From Dehalococcoidia bacterium (lineage in GTDB: Bacteria; Chloroflexota; Dehalococcoidia; Lucifugimonadales; UBA2985): 48,316 bases of DNA. Shown here in pieces: positions 29,616-39,217 of the stretch. Position 1 is the first letter of the stretch. Every line of letters begins with the position of its first letter. The DNA is taken from contig JACVQK010000020.1 of NCBI GenBank assembly GCA_015661155.1, positions 1 to 48,316 on the forward strand, in the 5' to 3' direction. Both the position numbers and the translations under genes were made by a program. The notes beneath the pieces were generated by a model, which had not been told where the DNA came from, did not search any database, and saw nothing but the letters and a program-made list of their open reading frames with translations.

Positions 29616-30780
29616 CTACCCCCCAAAGAACCGCAGAAACACCTCATTCCCCAGCAGTCGCCCTCGCGGGGTGAGGCGCAGCGCCCCCTCCGCCTGCTCC
29701 ACCAGGCCCAGGGAGGTCACATCCTGCACCTGCTCCCCATACACCGAGGAGAGGCTTCTCCCAAAGCGGCGGGCAAACCCCTCCGGGTCTATCCCCTCCT
29801 CCAGGCGCAGCCCCAGCATCATGGTCTCCGCCATCTCCAGCCTCTCGTCGATGGTCTCGATTCCCTCCACCGTGGGCACCTGGGACAGGGCCTCTGGGGA
29901 GATGCCGTTGGCGACGGAAGGTGGTGAAGGGGTGTCACCGAGACGGCGCACGTACTCCTGGGGCGAAAGGGTGTTGTGGAAACGCCATTTGCCCAAATAT
30001 GAGTGCGCTCCCGGCCCCACTCCCAGATATGGCTGGTTGCGCCAGTAGGTCAGGTTGTGGCGGCTCTCTTTGCCGGGTCTGGCCCAGTTGGATATCTCGT
30101 AGTGGCGGTATCCGGCCTGCTCCAGCAGCTCCTCAGCCATCTGGTACATATCCGCCGCCAGGTCGGGGTCGGGCTGGGGCACTTGCCCCAGCCCGACCTG
30201 CCGCTCCAGGGGTGTGCCATCTTCCAGGGTCAGGCAGTAGATGGAGAGGTGCTCCGGCGACAGGGACAGCACCCTCTCCAGGGTATCCCGCCAGCCTTCC
30301 AGGGTCTGATAGGGGATGCCGTACATCAGGTCCATGCTGATGTTGGCGAATCCCGCTCCTCTTGCCGCTCTGTATGCCTCCACCGCCTCCTGAGCCGAGT
30401 GCCTTCTGCCCAGGACCTTCAGCAGGGGGTCTTCCAGGCTCTGCACCCCTATGCTCAGACGGTTGACGCCCAGGGCCAGGAGAGAGCGCCCGTGCCAGGG
30501 TAATCTCTGCGCCAGGTGCAACCTGGAAGGCGCAAAGCGCCGCCTCCAGGATTGAGGCGATATTCTGCGGTGATATGTAGGAGGGCGTGCCACCGCCGAA
30601 GAAGAGGGTGGTCACCCCGGGTTTGCCCAGGGCTGCTCCCCAGAGGCCCATCTCACCGGCCAGTGACCTGACATAACTTGGCACCAGGGCTTCCATGCCG
30701 GAGTAGGTGTTGAAGTCGCAGTAGGGACACCTGCTCTTGCAGAAGGGTATGTGAATGTAGAGGGCTATCGCCCCTGGCAA
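29616..30780 (-). pseudogene. hemW: HemW-like (HemN-family radical SAM) gene, disrupted by deletion/frameshift
   Basis: N-part ALYIHIPFCKSRCPYCDFNTYSG...TTLFFGGGTPS in 30133..30879 frame; C-part LGVNRLSIGVQSLED...HYEISNWARPG in 29616..30593 frame; EANPGT-like segment absent at the junction. Confidence 0.75.
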
Positions 30781-30801
30781 GGGCAGGGCGTGCCCTGCAT
30801 G

Positions 30802-30948
30802 TATAGGCTGATGAAAAGGGAGATGTGCAGAGGGGCGTAGCCCCTTTGCCGGGGGTTTGGGGGTGTCCCCCAGATTCAAATTCCTCCCCCTTCCTGGCCA
30901 GGAAGGGGGACAGGGGGATGGTCGAAAGGGTTCTTCATCAGCCTGCTA
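30802..30948. repeat. MITE-like dispersed element, short form (about 147 bp)
   Basis: Left TATAGGCTGATGAAAAGGGAG; right (rc) TAGCAGGCTGATGAAGAACCC; CCCCCTTCCTGGCCAGGAAGGGGG palindrome. Confidence 0.85.
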
Positions 30949-32046
30949 GACGTTGAAGAGGAAGGTGATGACATCGCCGTCCTGGACCTGGTAGGTCTTG
31001 CCCTCCAGGCGAAGCAGACCCTTCTTCCTCGCCTCGGCCAGGCTGCCGCACCGGGCCATGTCGTCAAAGGAGATCACCTCGGCGCGAATGAATCCCCGCT
31101 CTATATCGGAGTGAATCTTCCCCGCGGCCCGCACTGCCGGTGTGTTGCAGGGTATGGTCCACGCCTTCACCTCGTCTGGGCCGACGGTAAAGAAGGATAT
31201 GAGGCCCAGCAAGGCGTAAGAGAGGCGGATGCCCCGGCTGAGTCCCGACTCGCCCGGCCCCATGGCTTTGCGAAACTCCGCTTCCTCTCCCTCCTCCATC
31301 TCGGCCAGCTCCATCTCCAGCTTGCCGCAAAGGGCGGCCACCTCCACTCCCGGCCTGGCGTACTGTCCCCTCAGCTTCTCCTCCAGCTCCGCTGCCTGGG
31401 GCACGTCCTCCTCTCCGATGTTCCAAACGATAAGCATCGGCTTTGCCGTAAGGAACTGAAAGTTCTCCAGGAGCTTGGCTCCCTCGGCAGATAGCTGCTG
31501 TTCACGTATGGGCATCTCTCTCCCCAGCTCACCCTTGATCCTGTCCAGGATCGCGTGCTCCCGTTGCTTGGCCTCCCTTTCGCTGGCCTTGGCACTCTTT
31601 AGCTCACTCCCAAGGCGCTCCACCCTGCGCTCCAGGATAGCCAGGTCGGCGAAGGCCAGCTCCATGTCCATGGAGACCAGGTCCCGGTGGGGATCGACGT
31701 TCCCCTCTACGTGGGGCACCGAGGGGTTGGGGAAGGCCCTGACCACGTGAAGGAGGGCGTCTGTCCTTTGCAGCAGATTGAGGAACTCTCCTGTGATGCC
31801 CTGGGAGCGCGTTAGCCCCTCGGGAGTTCCCGGGAAGTCTATGTACCTGACCTCCGCCGGCACCGTCCTGCGGGGGTTAAATATATCCACCAGGATTTTC
31901 AACCTGGGGTCAGGGACCTTGGCTACTCCCAGATTTGGCTTGGCGGTCGAAGCAGAAAAGGGGGAAATATCCGCACTGCCCCTGCTCAGGGCGTTGAAGA
32001 CGGTGGTCTTGCCGCTCTTGGGTAGCCCGACAATCCCTATCTCCAC
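30946..32046 (-). CDS. ychF: redox-regulated ATPase/GTPase YchF
   Basis: MEIGIVGLPKSGKTTVFNALS (GTG start), YIDFPGTPEG, TGS-type C-terminus; stop TAG in element. Confidence 0.93.
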   Translation of the reverse strand: MEIGIVGLPKSGKTTVFNALSRGSADISPFSASTAKPNLGVAKVPDPRLKILVDIFNPRRTVPAEVRYIDFPGTPEGLTRSQGITGEFLNLLQRTDALLHVVRAFPNPSVPHVEGNVDPHRDLVSMDMELAFADLAILERRVERLGSELKSAKASEREAKQREHAILDRIKGELGREMPIREQQLSAEGAKLLENFQFLTAKPMLIVWNIGEEDVPQAAELEEKLRGQYARPGVEVAALCGKLEMELAEMEEGEEAEFRKAMGPGESGLSRGIRLSYALLGLISFFTVGPDEVKAWTIPCNTPAVRAAGKIHSDIERGFIRAEVISFDDMARCGSLAEARKKGLLRLEGKTYQVQDGDVITFLFNV

Positions 32047-32055
32047 TTCATGGTC

Positions 32056-34512
32056 TCACTCAATGGCGTAGAGGGTGCCGTCTCTGGAAGCCAGGTAGAG
32101 GGTGCCTCCGGCCACCACGGGGGTGGAGGTCTGGCCTCTGGCGATTTGCATCACCCACTGCTCTTCGCCACTACCCGTGTCTATGGCGTGGAGCCGTCCA
32201 TCTCCGTCGCCCACCAGAAGGACGTCACCCACAAGGGTAGGAGCGGAGAGGTAGACGCTCCCCGATTTGGAGGTCAAGCGCCCCTCTTCCCCCGTCATCG
32301 CGGGCACTGCCTGCTCGTCGACTTCTTCCTGTCCCTCGACTCTAATCGTAATGCTAGGAACCGTAATGGTAGGAACGGTGGGAGCAGAGGGGTAGTCGCC
32401 CCCCAATTTGAAGGTCCAGCGCACCTTTCCCGTCGTCCTGTCGAGGGCGTGGAGCCTGCCCTCGTTGCTGGAGATGTAGAGGGTGTCTTCATCGGCCGTG
32501 GGGGTGGTCACGAGAGTGCCGCCCAGGGGGGTGATCCATTTCAACCCCTTGGGCGCTCCGGGGTAGCCCATCATGCCCCAGAGATACAGCTGTATCCTTG
32601 TGTTATACCAGCCCTTGGCCAAAGGCACCTCCTTTTCCCTCAGGTCCAGGGAGTACGCCCTTCCGTTACTGGCCACGCCATAGACGGAGTCACCGACAAC
32701 CAGGGGAGAGCCCTCGATTCTCCCTCCAATATCCCCGAAGACGAAGCGCCTCTTGCCCGTACCGATGTCATACAAATGCACCGCTCCATCCACGGAGCTC
32801 ACCACCAGGATGTCACCTGCCAGGGCGGGGGTATTGACGATTCCACCCGTGGCAGTGTGACTCCATCGCCTCTCTCCCGTCATGGCGTCCAGGGCGTAGA
32901 CATGGCCGCCTCCGGAGCCGATGTACACTACACCGTCATGCACTATGGGGGAGCCCATTATCATGGTTTGGGCTTCAAACTGCCACCGCTTTTCACCGGT
33001 ATCGGCGTCCAGGGCAGTGACCGTGCTGTCCAGACCCCCGTAGAACAGCAGGTCCCCCGCGACCGCAGGAGAGGAGTATATGACCCCTGAGCCCCTGTAC
33101 TCCCATAGCTGGCTTCCTGTGGCCTCGTCCAGGGCCACCACTCGTCCGTCGTAGGTGGTGAAATAGACTCTGCCCCCCTGTATCGCGGGAGTGGACACCA
33201 TGGAGCCGGAGGTTTTGACGGCCCACCTTACCCGGCCGACAAAGGCTCCACCCTCTCCTGGCACGGGGCCAGGACCGCTCAAGTTCCGAGTGGACATGGC
33301 CCACTCCCCGATGCCGGACGCGGAGTTGATGGTGGAAGAGGGAGTTGGCAGGGGAGGAACGGTAAGCTCTAAGGAGTAGATTGCAAGGAAGACGACCACG
33401 GCCACCGAGACGGTGGCCAGAAGGGCACGCCGTATTATCGTGGTCCTTCTCCACCTTCGGAGACGTTCCTCTGTCGTGAGTGCCTTGTCCCCTGGTGCCG
33501 CTGCCACCCGCCTCCAGACGCCCCGGCAGTTGGAGCACCACACTGCACCCGCAGGGTTGCTCTGGCCGCAGAGCATGCAGAGGACCATGGGGCCCTCCTC
33601 TGGCGAGGGCATTGCCTTTTCCTGCTCTGTGCCAGGAAGTCTCCCCCGCATATCTGTCCCTCCGGTGGCGGCAAAAAGCGCAGATATGGGCTCGAGGGCG
33701 GGCGCTTCCGCCTCTAAGGCTCTGACAAACTCCCCTGGAGTCTCGTAGCGTCTCTCCGGGTGGAGGGCCAGCGCCTTGAGGATGATGGAGTCCAGCTTCG
33801 GCGAGATGTCGGGGTTTACCCGGCTGGGCAGAGGGGGTGAGGAGGTAAGCTGCCGGGTCAGCACCGTGGCCGCCTCCAGGGCGTTGAAGGGCACCGTGCC
33901 CGCCAGCATATCGTATAGAAGCACTCCCAGCGAGTAGATGTCGGAGCGAAGGTTGGGAGGAGAGCCCTGGGACCGCTCGGGGGCCGTGTACATGGGCAGG
34001 GGAGTCCCAAGAGAGTACCTCATTCCCCGGGGCACACCATCTCCCAGAAGGGCCATGCCGAAATCGCTCAACATGACCCGCCCCGTCTCGGGGTCCAGGA
34101 AGATGTTGCCGGGCTTGATGTCCCCGTGACTTACCCCTTCGCGATGTGCCGCCTCTACGGCCCCGGCCACCTGTCTCAGGATGACCATGGCCCAGGCCAG
34201 GGGAATGGGCTGTTGAAGCCACTGCCTCAGGGTAGGCCAGGACACGTATTGCATCGCCACCCAGTGCAGCGGCCCCTCTGATCCCGCGGCGTACACGGGT
34301 AGAATATTGGGGTGCCTTAGCCTGGACACCCGCTCCATCTCCCGGGAGAAACTCTCCATAAGGGCTTCATCGGTGGATATGTAGGGGCGGATGACCTTCA
34401 AAACCACCTCCCGCCGCGGGAGTGGCTCCTCAGCCCGATACACTGTCCCCAGCCCGGAGCTGCCCAACTGCTCCAGGAGCACGTAATCTTTTATGGTCCT
34501 TTGCATTTGCAT
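32056..34512 (-). CDS. Ser/Thr protein kinase with zinc-ribbon, TM and C-terminal PQQ-type beta-propeller
   Basis: HGDIKPGNIFLD, SDFGMA; CMLCGQSN..CSNC; repeated ALDxxTGxxxW blades. Confidence 0.9.
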   Translation of the reverse strand: MQMQRTIKDYVLLEQLGSSGLGTVYRAEEPLPRREVVLKVIRPYISTDEALMESFSREMERVSRLRHPNILPVYAAGSEGPLHWVAMQYVSWPTLRQWLQQPIPLAWAMVILRQVAGAVEAAHREGVSHGDIKPGNIFLDPETGRVMLSDFGMALLGDGVPRGMRYSLGTPLPMYTAPERSQGSPPNLRSDIYSLGVLLYDMLAGTVPFNALEAATVLTRQLTSSPPLPSRVNPDISPKLDSIILKALALHPERRYETPGEFVRALEAEAPALEPISALFAATGGTDMRGRLPGTEQEKAMPSPEEGPMVLCMLCGQSNPAGAVWCSNCRGVWRRVAAAPGDKALTTEERLRRWRRTTIIRRALLATVSVAVVVFLAIYSLELTVPPLPTPSSTINSASGIGEWAMSTRNLSGPGPVPGEGGAFVGRVRWAVKTSGSMVSTPAIQGGRVYFTTYDGRVVALDEATGSQLWEYRGSGVIYSSPAVAGDLLFYGGLDSTVTALDADTGEKRWQFEAQTMIMGSPIVHDGVVYIGSGGGHVYALDAMTGERRWSHTATGGIVNTPALAGDILVVSSVDGAVHLYDIGTGKRRFVFGDIGGRIEGSPLVVGDSVYGVASNGRAYSLDLREKEVPLAKGWYNTRIQLYLWGMMGYPGAPKGLKWITPLGGTLVTTPTADEDTLYISSNEGRLHALDRTTGKVRWTFKLGGDYPSAPTVPTITVPSITIRVEGQEEVDEQAVPAMTGEEGRLTSKSGSVYLSAPTLVGDVLLVGDGDGRLHAIDTGSGEEQWVMQIARGQTSTPVVAGGTLYLASRDGTLYAIE

Positions 34513-34584
34513 TGCGGCTCCTCTCGAACTTCAGCGGATTCCTCTCGAGGAGGAAGAGGAAGGGCCGGCGATGGGGACGGCATC

Positions 34585-34809
34585 CTACTTGGGAGACCCG
34601 TCGTCATCCACTATCCTGTAGCTCCCATCGATGATCTTCTTGCCTTTCGTGCTCGACGGACGCGCCTTCCCACGGCCCTTTCCGGTAACCCGAGAGGACA
34701 GAAAGAGAAATCTGGCGGCGACCAGGGCCAGCAGAAGCAGGGGCAGAACTCGAAAGAGGATACTTGCCCTACTTAGAGCCAGCAAAAACGGGGCCACCAG
34801 ACGCAGCAT
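34585..34809 (-). CDS. small hypothetical membrane protein
   Basis: Hydrophobic N-terminus followed by basic tail KKIIDGSYRIVDDD; upstream of the kinase gene. Confidence 0.5.
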   Translation of the reverse strand: MLRLVAPFLLALSRASILFRVLPLLLLALVAARFLFLSSRVTGKGRGKARPSSTKGKKIIDGSYRIVDDDGSPK

Positions 34810-34936
34810 GAAAAGCCCACCCTACCCTTTGGAGTCCTCGCGGGACGCCAAAAGACCTTTCGCCCGTACATCCTTAGTGGTACATTATACCCTGGGGAAG
34901 GGCAATTGAAAACGCATTTCCACCCCAGGAAAATCC

Positions 34937-35977
34937 ATGCTTCACATTTTCTATGGCGATGACGACTTCTCCATCCACGAGGCCCTGGAGCACCTGAAGG
35001 CAATGGTGCAGCCCCCGGACCTCCTGGATGCCAATGTAAGTCGGGCCCAGGTTTCATCCCTATCGCTACAGCAGCTCGTTGCCCTGTGCCATGCCGTGCC
35101 CTTTCTGGCGTCCCGCCGAATGGTCATCGTGGATGGCCTCCTGGCCCTGTTCGAGGATCGGAGGGCCCCCAGGGGAGGACGAGGTAGTCGAGGTAGTCAA
35201 GGAGAGGCGGCCAATACACCCTCTCCCTGGCTATCCCTCGACAAGCACATTCCCACCATGCCCCCTTCCACGGACCTGGTGCTGGTGGAGAGGGTCAGGA
35301 CCTTGAGAAAAGACAACGTCCTGCTGAAGCGACTATCTCCTCTTGGGCAGGTCACGGGCTTTCCCTCCTTGAGGGGCCAGGAGCTGGGCCGGTGGGTCGA
35401 GGAGAGGGCTGCCGAAAGGGGATGCTCCATCTCCAGAGGAGGGGTAAGGCTGCTGGCGGAGCTGGTGGGGGGAAACCTCTGGGCCATGAGCAGCGAGATA
35501 GAGAAGCTGTCCCTATACTGCCAGGGCCGCACCGTAGAGGCGGAGGATGTCTCGCTCCTGGTGAGTACTGCCATGGAGAAGACCATCTTCAACGCCGTGG
35601 ACGCCATCATGGAGGGACGGCACTCGGAGGCCCTCCGCGTCATAAGACGCCTTATGGAGGGAGGGGCCAGCGGCCCCTACATCGTGACCATGATAGCAAG
35701 GCAGGGGAGGCTTGTGCTGCTGTTCAAGGACATGGAGAGGAGGGGAGTCCCCCCGGGGCAGATGGGAACACGCCTGGGGCTATCCGCCGACTGGATGCTG
35801 AGGAGGGTGATGGGGCAGGGGAGACGCTACTCCCAGGCAGCCCTGGAGTCCCTGCACCGGGGGCTTCTGGAGACGGACCGGGCCATCAAGTCGGGCCAGA
35901 TTTCCGAGGAGTCGGTAGGAGAATTCTTGATAGAGGTGTTCACCCGCGTCTCCTTGGCCCAGAAAGCAGCCAGATAG
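34937..35977 (+). CDS. holA: DNA polymerase III delta subunit
   Basis: MLHIFYGDDDFSIHEALEHLK, GNLWAMSSEIEKLSLYC, FNAVDAIMEGR. Confidence 0.85.
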   Translation: MLHIFYGDDDFSIHEALEHLKAMVQPPDLLDANVSRAQVSSLSLQQLVALCHAVPFLASRRMVIVDGLLALFEDRRAPRGGRGSRGSQGEAANTPSPWLSLDKHIPTMPPSTDLVLVERVRTLRKDNVLLKRLSPLGQVTGFPSLRGQELGRWVEERAAERGCSISRGGVRLLAELVGGNLWAMSSEIEKLSLYCQGRTVEAEDVSLLVSTAMEKTIFNAVDAIMEGRHSEALRVIRRLMEGGASGPYIVTMIARQGRLVLLFKDMERRGVPPGQMGTRLGLSADWMLRRVMGQGRRYSQAALESLHRGLLETDRAIKSGQISEESVGEFLIEVFTRVSLAQKAAR

Positions 35978-35985
35978 CAGAAGGT

Positions 35986-37242
35986 ATGTTCTGGAAAGCC
36001 GCTGCCATCCTGGGTGTCACCTATCTGGGCATTGCCGTCACCCGCTTGCCCCGTGTCAACATCGACCGCCCCTCGGCCGCCTTCACCGGCGCTGTTCTCA
36101 TGGTGCTTCTCGGTGTCCTCTCCTTCGACGCAGCAGTGCGAGCCATCGACTTCAACACCATCGCCCTGCTCCTGGGCATGATGCTGCTGGTGGTGGTGCT
36201 GGAGAAGGAGGGGTTCTTCACCTATCTGGCAGCCTGCCTCATGGCCGTGGGCACTACGCCTCTCCGGCTGCTGACCGTCGTGATAGTGGCGACCGGCGTT
36301 CTCAGCGCCTTCCTGGTCAACGACGCGGTGGTTCTCCTGCTCACCCCGGTGATAGTGCGCGCGTGCCGCCTGCTGCGCACCAACCCGGTGCCTTACCTCA
36401 TCGCCGAGGCCATGGCCTCCAACATAGGCTCCGCCGCTACCATAGTGGGCAACCCTCAGAATATGCTCATTGGCATAAGCTCGGGCATCTCTTTTCCTCG
36501 CTTCTTCCTCCTGCTGGCCCCTGTGGCGGTAGCGGGATGCGTAGCCCTGGCCCTGGTGGTGTGGTGGTCATATCGGCACGAGTTCCGCAGTGGCCCCTTC
36601 GTCCCAGAGACGTCTCCGCTCAGGGAGTATGGGGAGAGACAGACCGGGGTGCCGCGTCGAGCGTTTCTCCTTCTCGTCCCAACCGTTATTGCCTTCTTCC
36701 TCTCCTCGGTCCTGGGCCTCAGTCTGCCCCTTATCGCCCTCACCGCCGGGGCGGCGGTGCTCCTGGTCAGCAGGGTGCGTCCGTCAGAGGTCCTTCGAGG
36801 TGTGGACTGGGTGCTGCTGCTGTTCTTCGCGGGTCTCTTCGTCGTTATCGGCGGCGCCCGCCATGCCGGGGTGCTGGATGCCCTTCTGGAGCCGATAAGC
36901 GTGACGCCGGGCCTGGGGGGTATCGTCTCCCTGCACCTGGTGAGCGCCGCCGTTAGCCAGGTGGTGAGCAACGTGCCTCTGACCATGCTGGTGATCCCGT
37001 TGATCGAGAGGGTTCAGGGAGAGGTGCTGTGGATCAGCCTGGCGGCGGGGGCCACCCTGGGGGGCAACGCGACCATCATCGGGGCTGTGGCCAACATCAT
37101 CGTGGTCGAGACGGCGGCCCGCGAGGGTGTGGCGGTGTCTTTCCGGGAGTTCTTGAGGGTGGGAATGGTGGTAACGCCTCTCACCCTGGTCATCTCCATG
37201 GGCATCCTGGCGCTGGAGTGGGCGCTTGGCGTGTTGTCCTAG
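35986..37242 (+). CDS. ArsB/NhaD/CitT-like anion transporter
   Basis: MASNIGSAATIVGNPQNMLIG, FLVNDAVVLLLTP, multi-pass. Confidence 0.85.
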   Translation: MFWKAAAILGVTYLGIAVTRLPRVNIDRPSAAFTGAVLMVLLGVLSFDAAVRAIDFNTIALLLGMMLLVVVLEKEGFFTYLAACLMAVGTTPLRLLTVVIVATGVLSAFLVNDAVVLLLTPVIVRACRLLRTNPVPYLIAEAMASNIGSAATIVGNPQNMLIGISSGISFPRFFLLLAPVAVAGCVALALVVWWSYRHEFRSGPFVPETSPLREYGERQTGVPRRAFLLLVPTVIAFFLSSVLGLSLPLIALTAGAAVLLVSRVRPSEVLRGVDWVLLLFFAGLFVVIGGARHAGVLDALLEPISVTPGLGGIVSLHLVSAAVSQVVSNVPLTMLVIPLIERVQGEVLWISLAAGATLGGNATIIGAVANIIVVETAAREGVAVSFREFLRVGMVVTPLTLVISMGILALEWALGVLS

Positions 37243-37392
37243 CCCGCCGCAATCTTGAAGAGGCGTTGCTAAACGAGCCGCCACGCGGGGGGCTATAGCG
37301 GATTCGAGCCTGGCATTTGACATAATGTAGCATAGAATAAATGCTGAAAGCCGCACGGCGGGATATTCTCCCCCTGACCTTCAGCTTTCCCC

Positions 37393-37611
37393 TAGGAGGG
37401 TGTTGAAGAACCCTCTTCGACCATCCCCCTGCCCCCTTCCTGTCCAGGCAGGGCACGCCCTGCACCCACACTCTTCAGAGGTATTTATGGGCAGGTTGAA
37501 GACAGGGTCCGTGAGATGTGGGTCTGGGCTAAGCCCAGTCTGGGGGACACCCCCAGACCCCCGTCAAAGGGGCTTCGCCCCTCTGCACTCCCCTTTTTCA
37601 CCAGCCTGCTA
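37393..37611. repeat. MITE-like dispersed element, long form (219 bp)
   Basis: Left TAGGAGGGTGTTGAAGAACCC; right (rc) TAGCAGGCTGGTGAAAAAGGGG; CTGGGCTAAGCCCAG, GCAGGGCACGCCCTGC hairpins. Confidence 0.9.
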
Positions 37612-38718
37612 GCCGTAGGTGATCTCGTTGTAGCAGGCCACGCTGTGGCCGGGCTCTATCTCCCGCAGAGGGGGCTGGGGGCTGAGTCGGCAGACGTTGG
37701 TGGCTTTGGGGCACCGGGGCAGAAAGGGGCATAGGTCGGGGAGATCGATGGGGTCCGGGGTTGTGCCGCGTATGGAGCGGAGGGAGCGCTTCGGCTCGTC
37801 CAGCCGGGGGATGGTCTGCAACAGGGCCCAGGTGTAGGGATGATAGGGGCGCTGGAACAGGCTTGGCGTATCGGCATACTCTACCACCATGCCGGCGTAC
37901 ATGACGGCCACCTCCTTCGCCACCTGAGCGATGACCCCCATGTTATGGGTAATGATGATCATGGTGGAGTGCTTTTCGGCCCGTATCCGCTTGAGCCTGG
38001 CCAGTACGTCCGCCTGAATGGTCATGTCCAGGTTAGAGGTGGGCTCATCGGCGATGAGGACTTTTGGCTGCCAGGCCGTGGCCATGGCTATCATGGCCCG
38101 CTGGGCCATGCCGCCGCTAAGCTGGTGAGGGTATTGCTTGAAGATCGGCTCAGGCAGCTCCAACTCCCTCAGCAGGTCCATCGTCCGTGCCCTGGCTTCC
38201 ACATGGGACATGGTGCCAGAGGCTAAGCGGGGAGAGGAGAGAATCCCCTCTGTCTCTGCCAGTTCCCTGGCATCCCTGATGGACATGAGGCTGTGGGCCA
38301 AGAGGATCTCCATAATCTGGTCGCCGATGGTTTCGATAGGGTTGAGGGAGCCTCTGGCATCCTGGAATATCATGGCTATGTCCTTGCCCCGTACCCTCAG
38401 CAGCTCCTCATCGCCTATCTTCAGGAGGTCCCTGCCCTGGAAGTACACCCCACCCTCGACAGTCCTCCCTGGATGGGGAACCAAACGCAGCAGGGAGAGG
38501 GCCATCACCGACTTTCCCGCGCCGCTCTCGCCCACAACCCCCAGAACGCTATCCTCTTTCACAGAGAGACTCACCCCGTTGACCGCCTTCACCACACCCT
38601 CTCGGGTGTAGAAGTAGGTGTGAAGGTTCTCTATCCGGAGGACATCCGGCTTTTCCTCAGTCTTCACAGTGTTGTACTCATCTCTTTTTATCTTCACATC
38701 CTGCCACCGCGAAGTCAA
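37609..38718 (-). CDS. oligopeptide ABC transporter ATP-binding protein (OppD/DppD type)
   Basis: GESGAGKS Walker A, LSGGMAQR signature, DEPTSNLD, C-terminal CPFLPRCPKA motif. Confidence 0.9.
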   Translation of the reverse strand: MTSRWQDVKIKRDEYNTVKTEEKPDVLRIENLHTYFYTREGVVKAVNGVSLSVKEDSVLGVVGESGAGKSVMALSLLRLVPHPGRTVEGGVYFQGRDLLKIGDEELLRVRGKDIAMIFQDARGSLNPIETIGDQIMEILLAHSLMSIRDARELAETEGILSSPRLASGTMSHVEARARTMDLLRELELPEPIFKQYPHQLSGGMAQRAMIAMATAWQPKVLIADEPTSNLDMTIQADVLARLKRIRAEKHSTMIIITHNMGVIAQVAKEVAVMYAGMVVEYADTPSLFQRPYHPYTWALLQTIPRLDEPKRSLRSIRGTTPDPIDLPDLCPFLPRCPKATNVCRLSPQPPLREIEPGHSVACYNEITYG

Positions 38719-38773
38719 GGCGTGGGGTGGAATATCCCCACCATGCGGCTTTCAGGATAGATTCTGGCCTATA

Positions 38774-38840
38774 GTTATGTCAAATATGTGGAGGGTTATG
38801 TAAACTACCGATGTGGGGCTTTTTCGTAATATTACATAAC
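38774..38840. promoter_or_regulatory. AT-rich region with repeated GTTATGT half-sites upstream of the oppD-like gene
   Basis: GTTATGT at 38774 and 38795 (21 bp apart); GTTATGTAA 38795 inverted with TTACATAAC 38832. Confidence 0.4.
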
Positions 38841-38875
38841 ATGTATAGGGCGAATATACTAGCCGCTTTTCCACC

Positions 38876-39217
38876 TCACGACAGGGGCATGTAGCCCATT
38901 CCCTCGTTCCGCTCCTCTATGCCTCCCCTGTACACAAACTGTCCATGGGGTGTGGTCTTCCTGGCGCTTCCCTCGGAGAAGTCGAGGCGCACCGTTCCGC
39001 CATCGCACTCCACCGTCACCTCGTTGCCATGCCAGCTCAACACCCGCCGGGGACGGGTGTCTATGATATTGGCCTGCCCTACCTTGAAGCTCATCCACGG
39101 CTTGATGGAGCCCCCGCGCAGGGCGTCCTTTGCCTCCTGTGAATCCACGATGGTAAACTCCTGGGGAGTGCAACTGAAAAAAGGCCGGTGGGGCAGGTCC
39201 TGGTTCTCCAGGGTCAT
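38876..39217 (-). CDS. hypothetical protein, translationally coupled to hflX
   Basis: ATG overlaps hflX stop (ATGA); intact 113-aa ORF. Confidence 0.65.
   Translation of the reverse strand: MTLENQDLPHRPFFSCTPQEFTIVDSQEAKDALRGGSIKPWMSFKVGQANIIDTRPRRVLSWHGNEVTVECDGGTVRLDFSEGSARKTTPHGQFVYRGGIEERNEGMGYMPLS

Noticed and set aside
35392-37242. 616-aa ORF as one fusion protein
   Set aside because: N-terminal 198 aa is an out-of-frame reading of holA; the true transporter starts at 35986.
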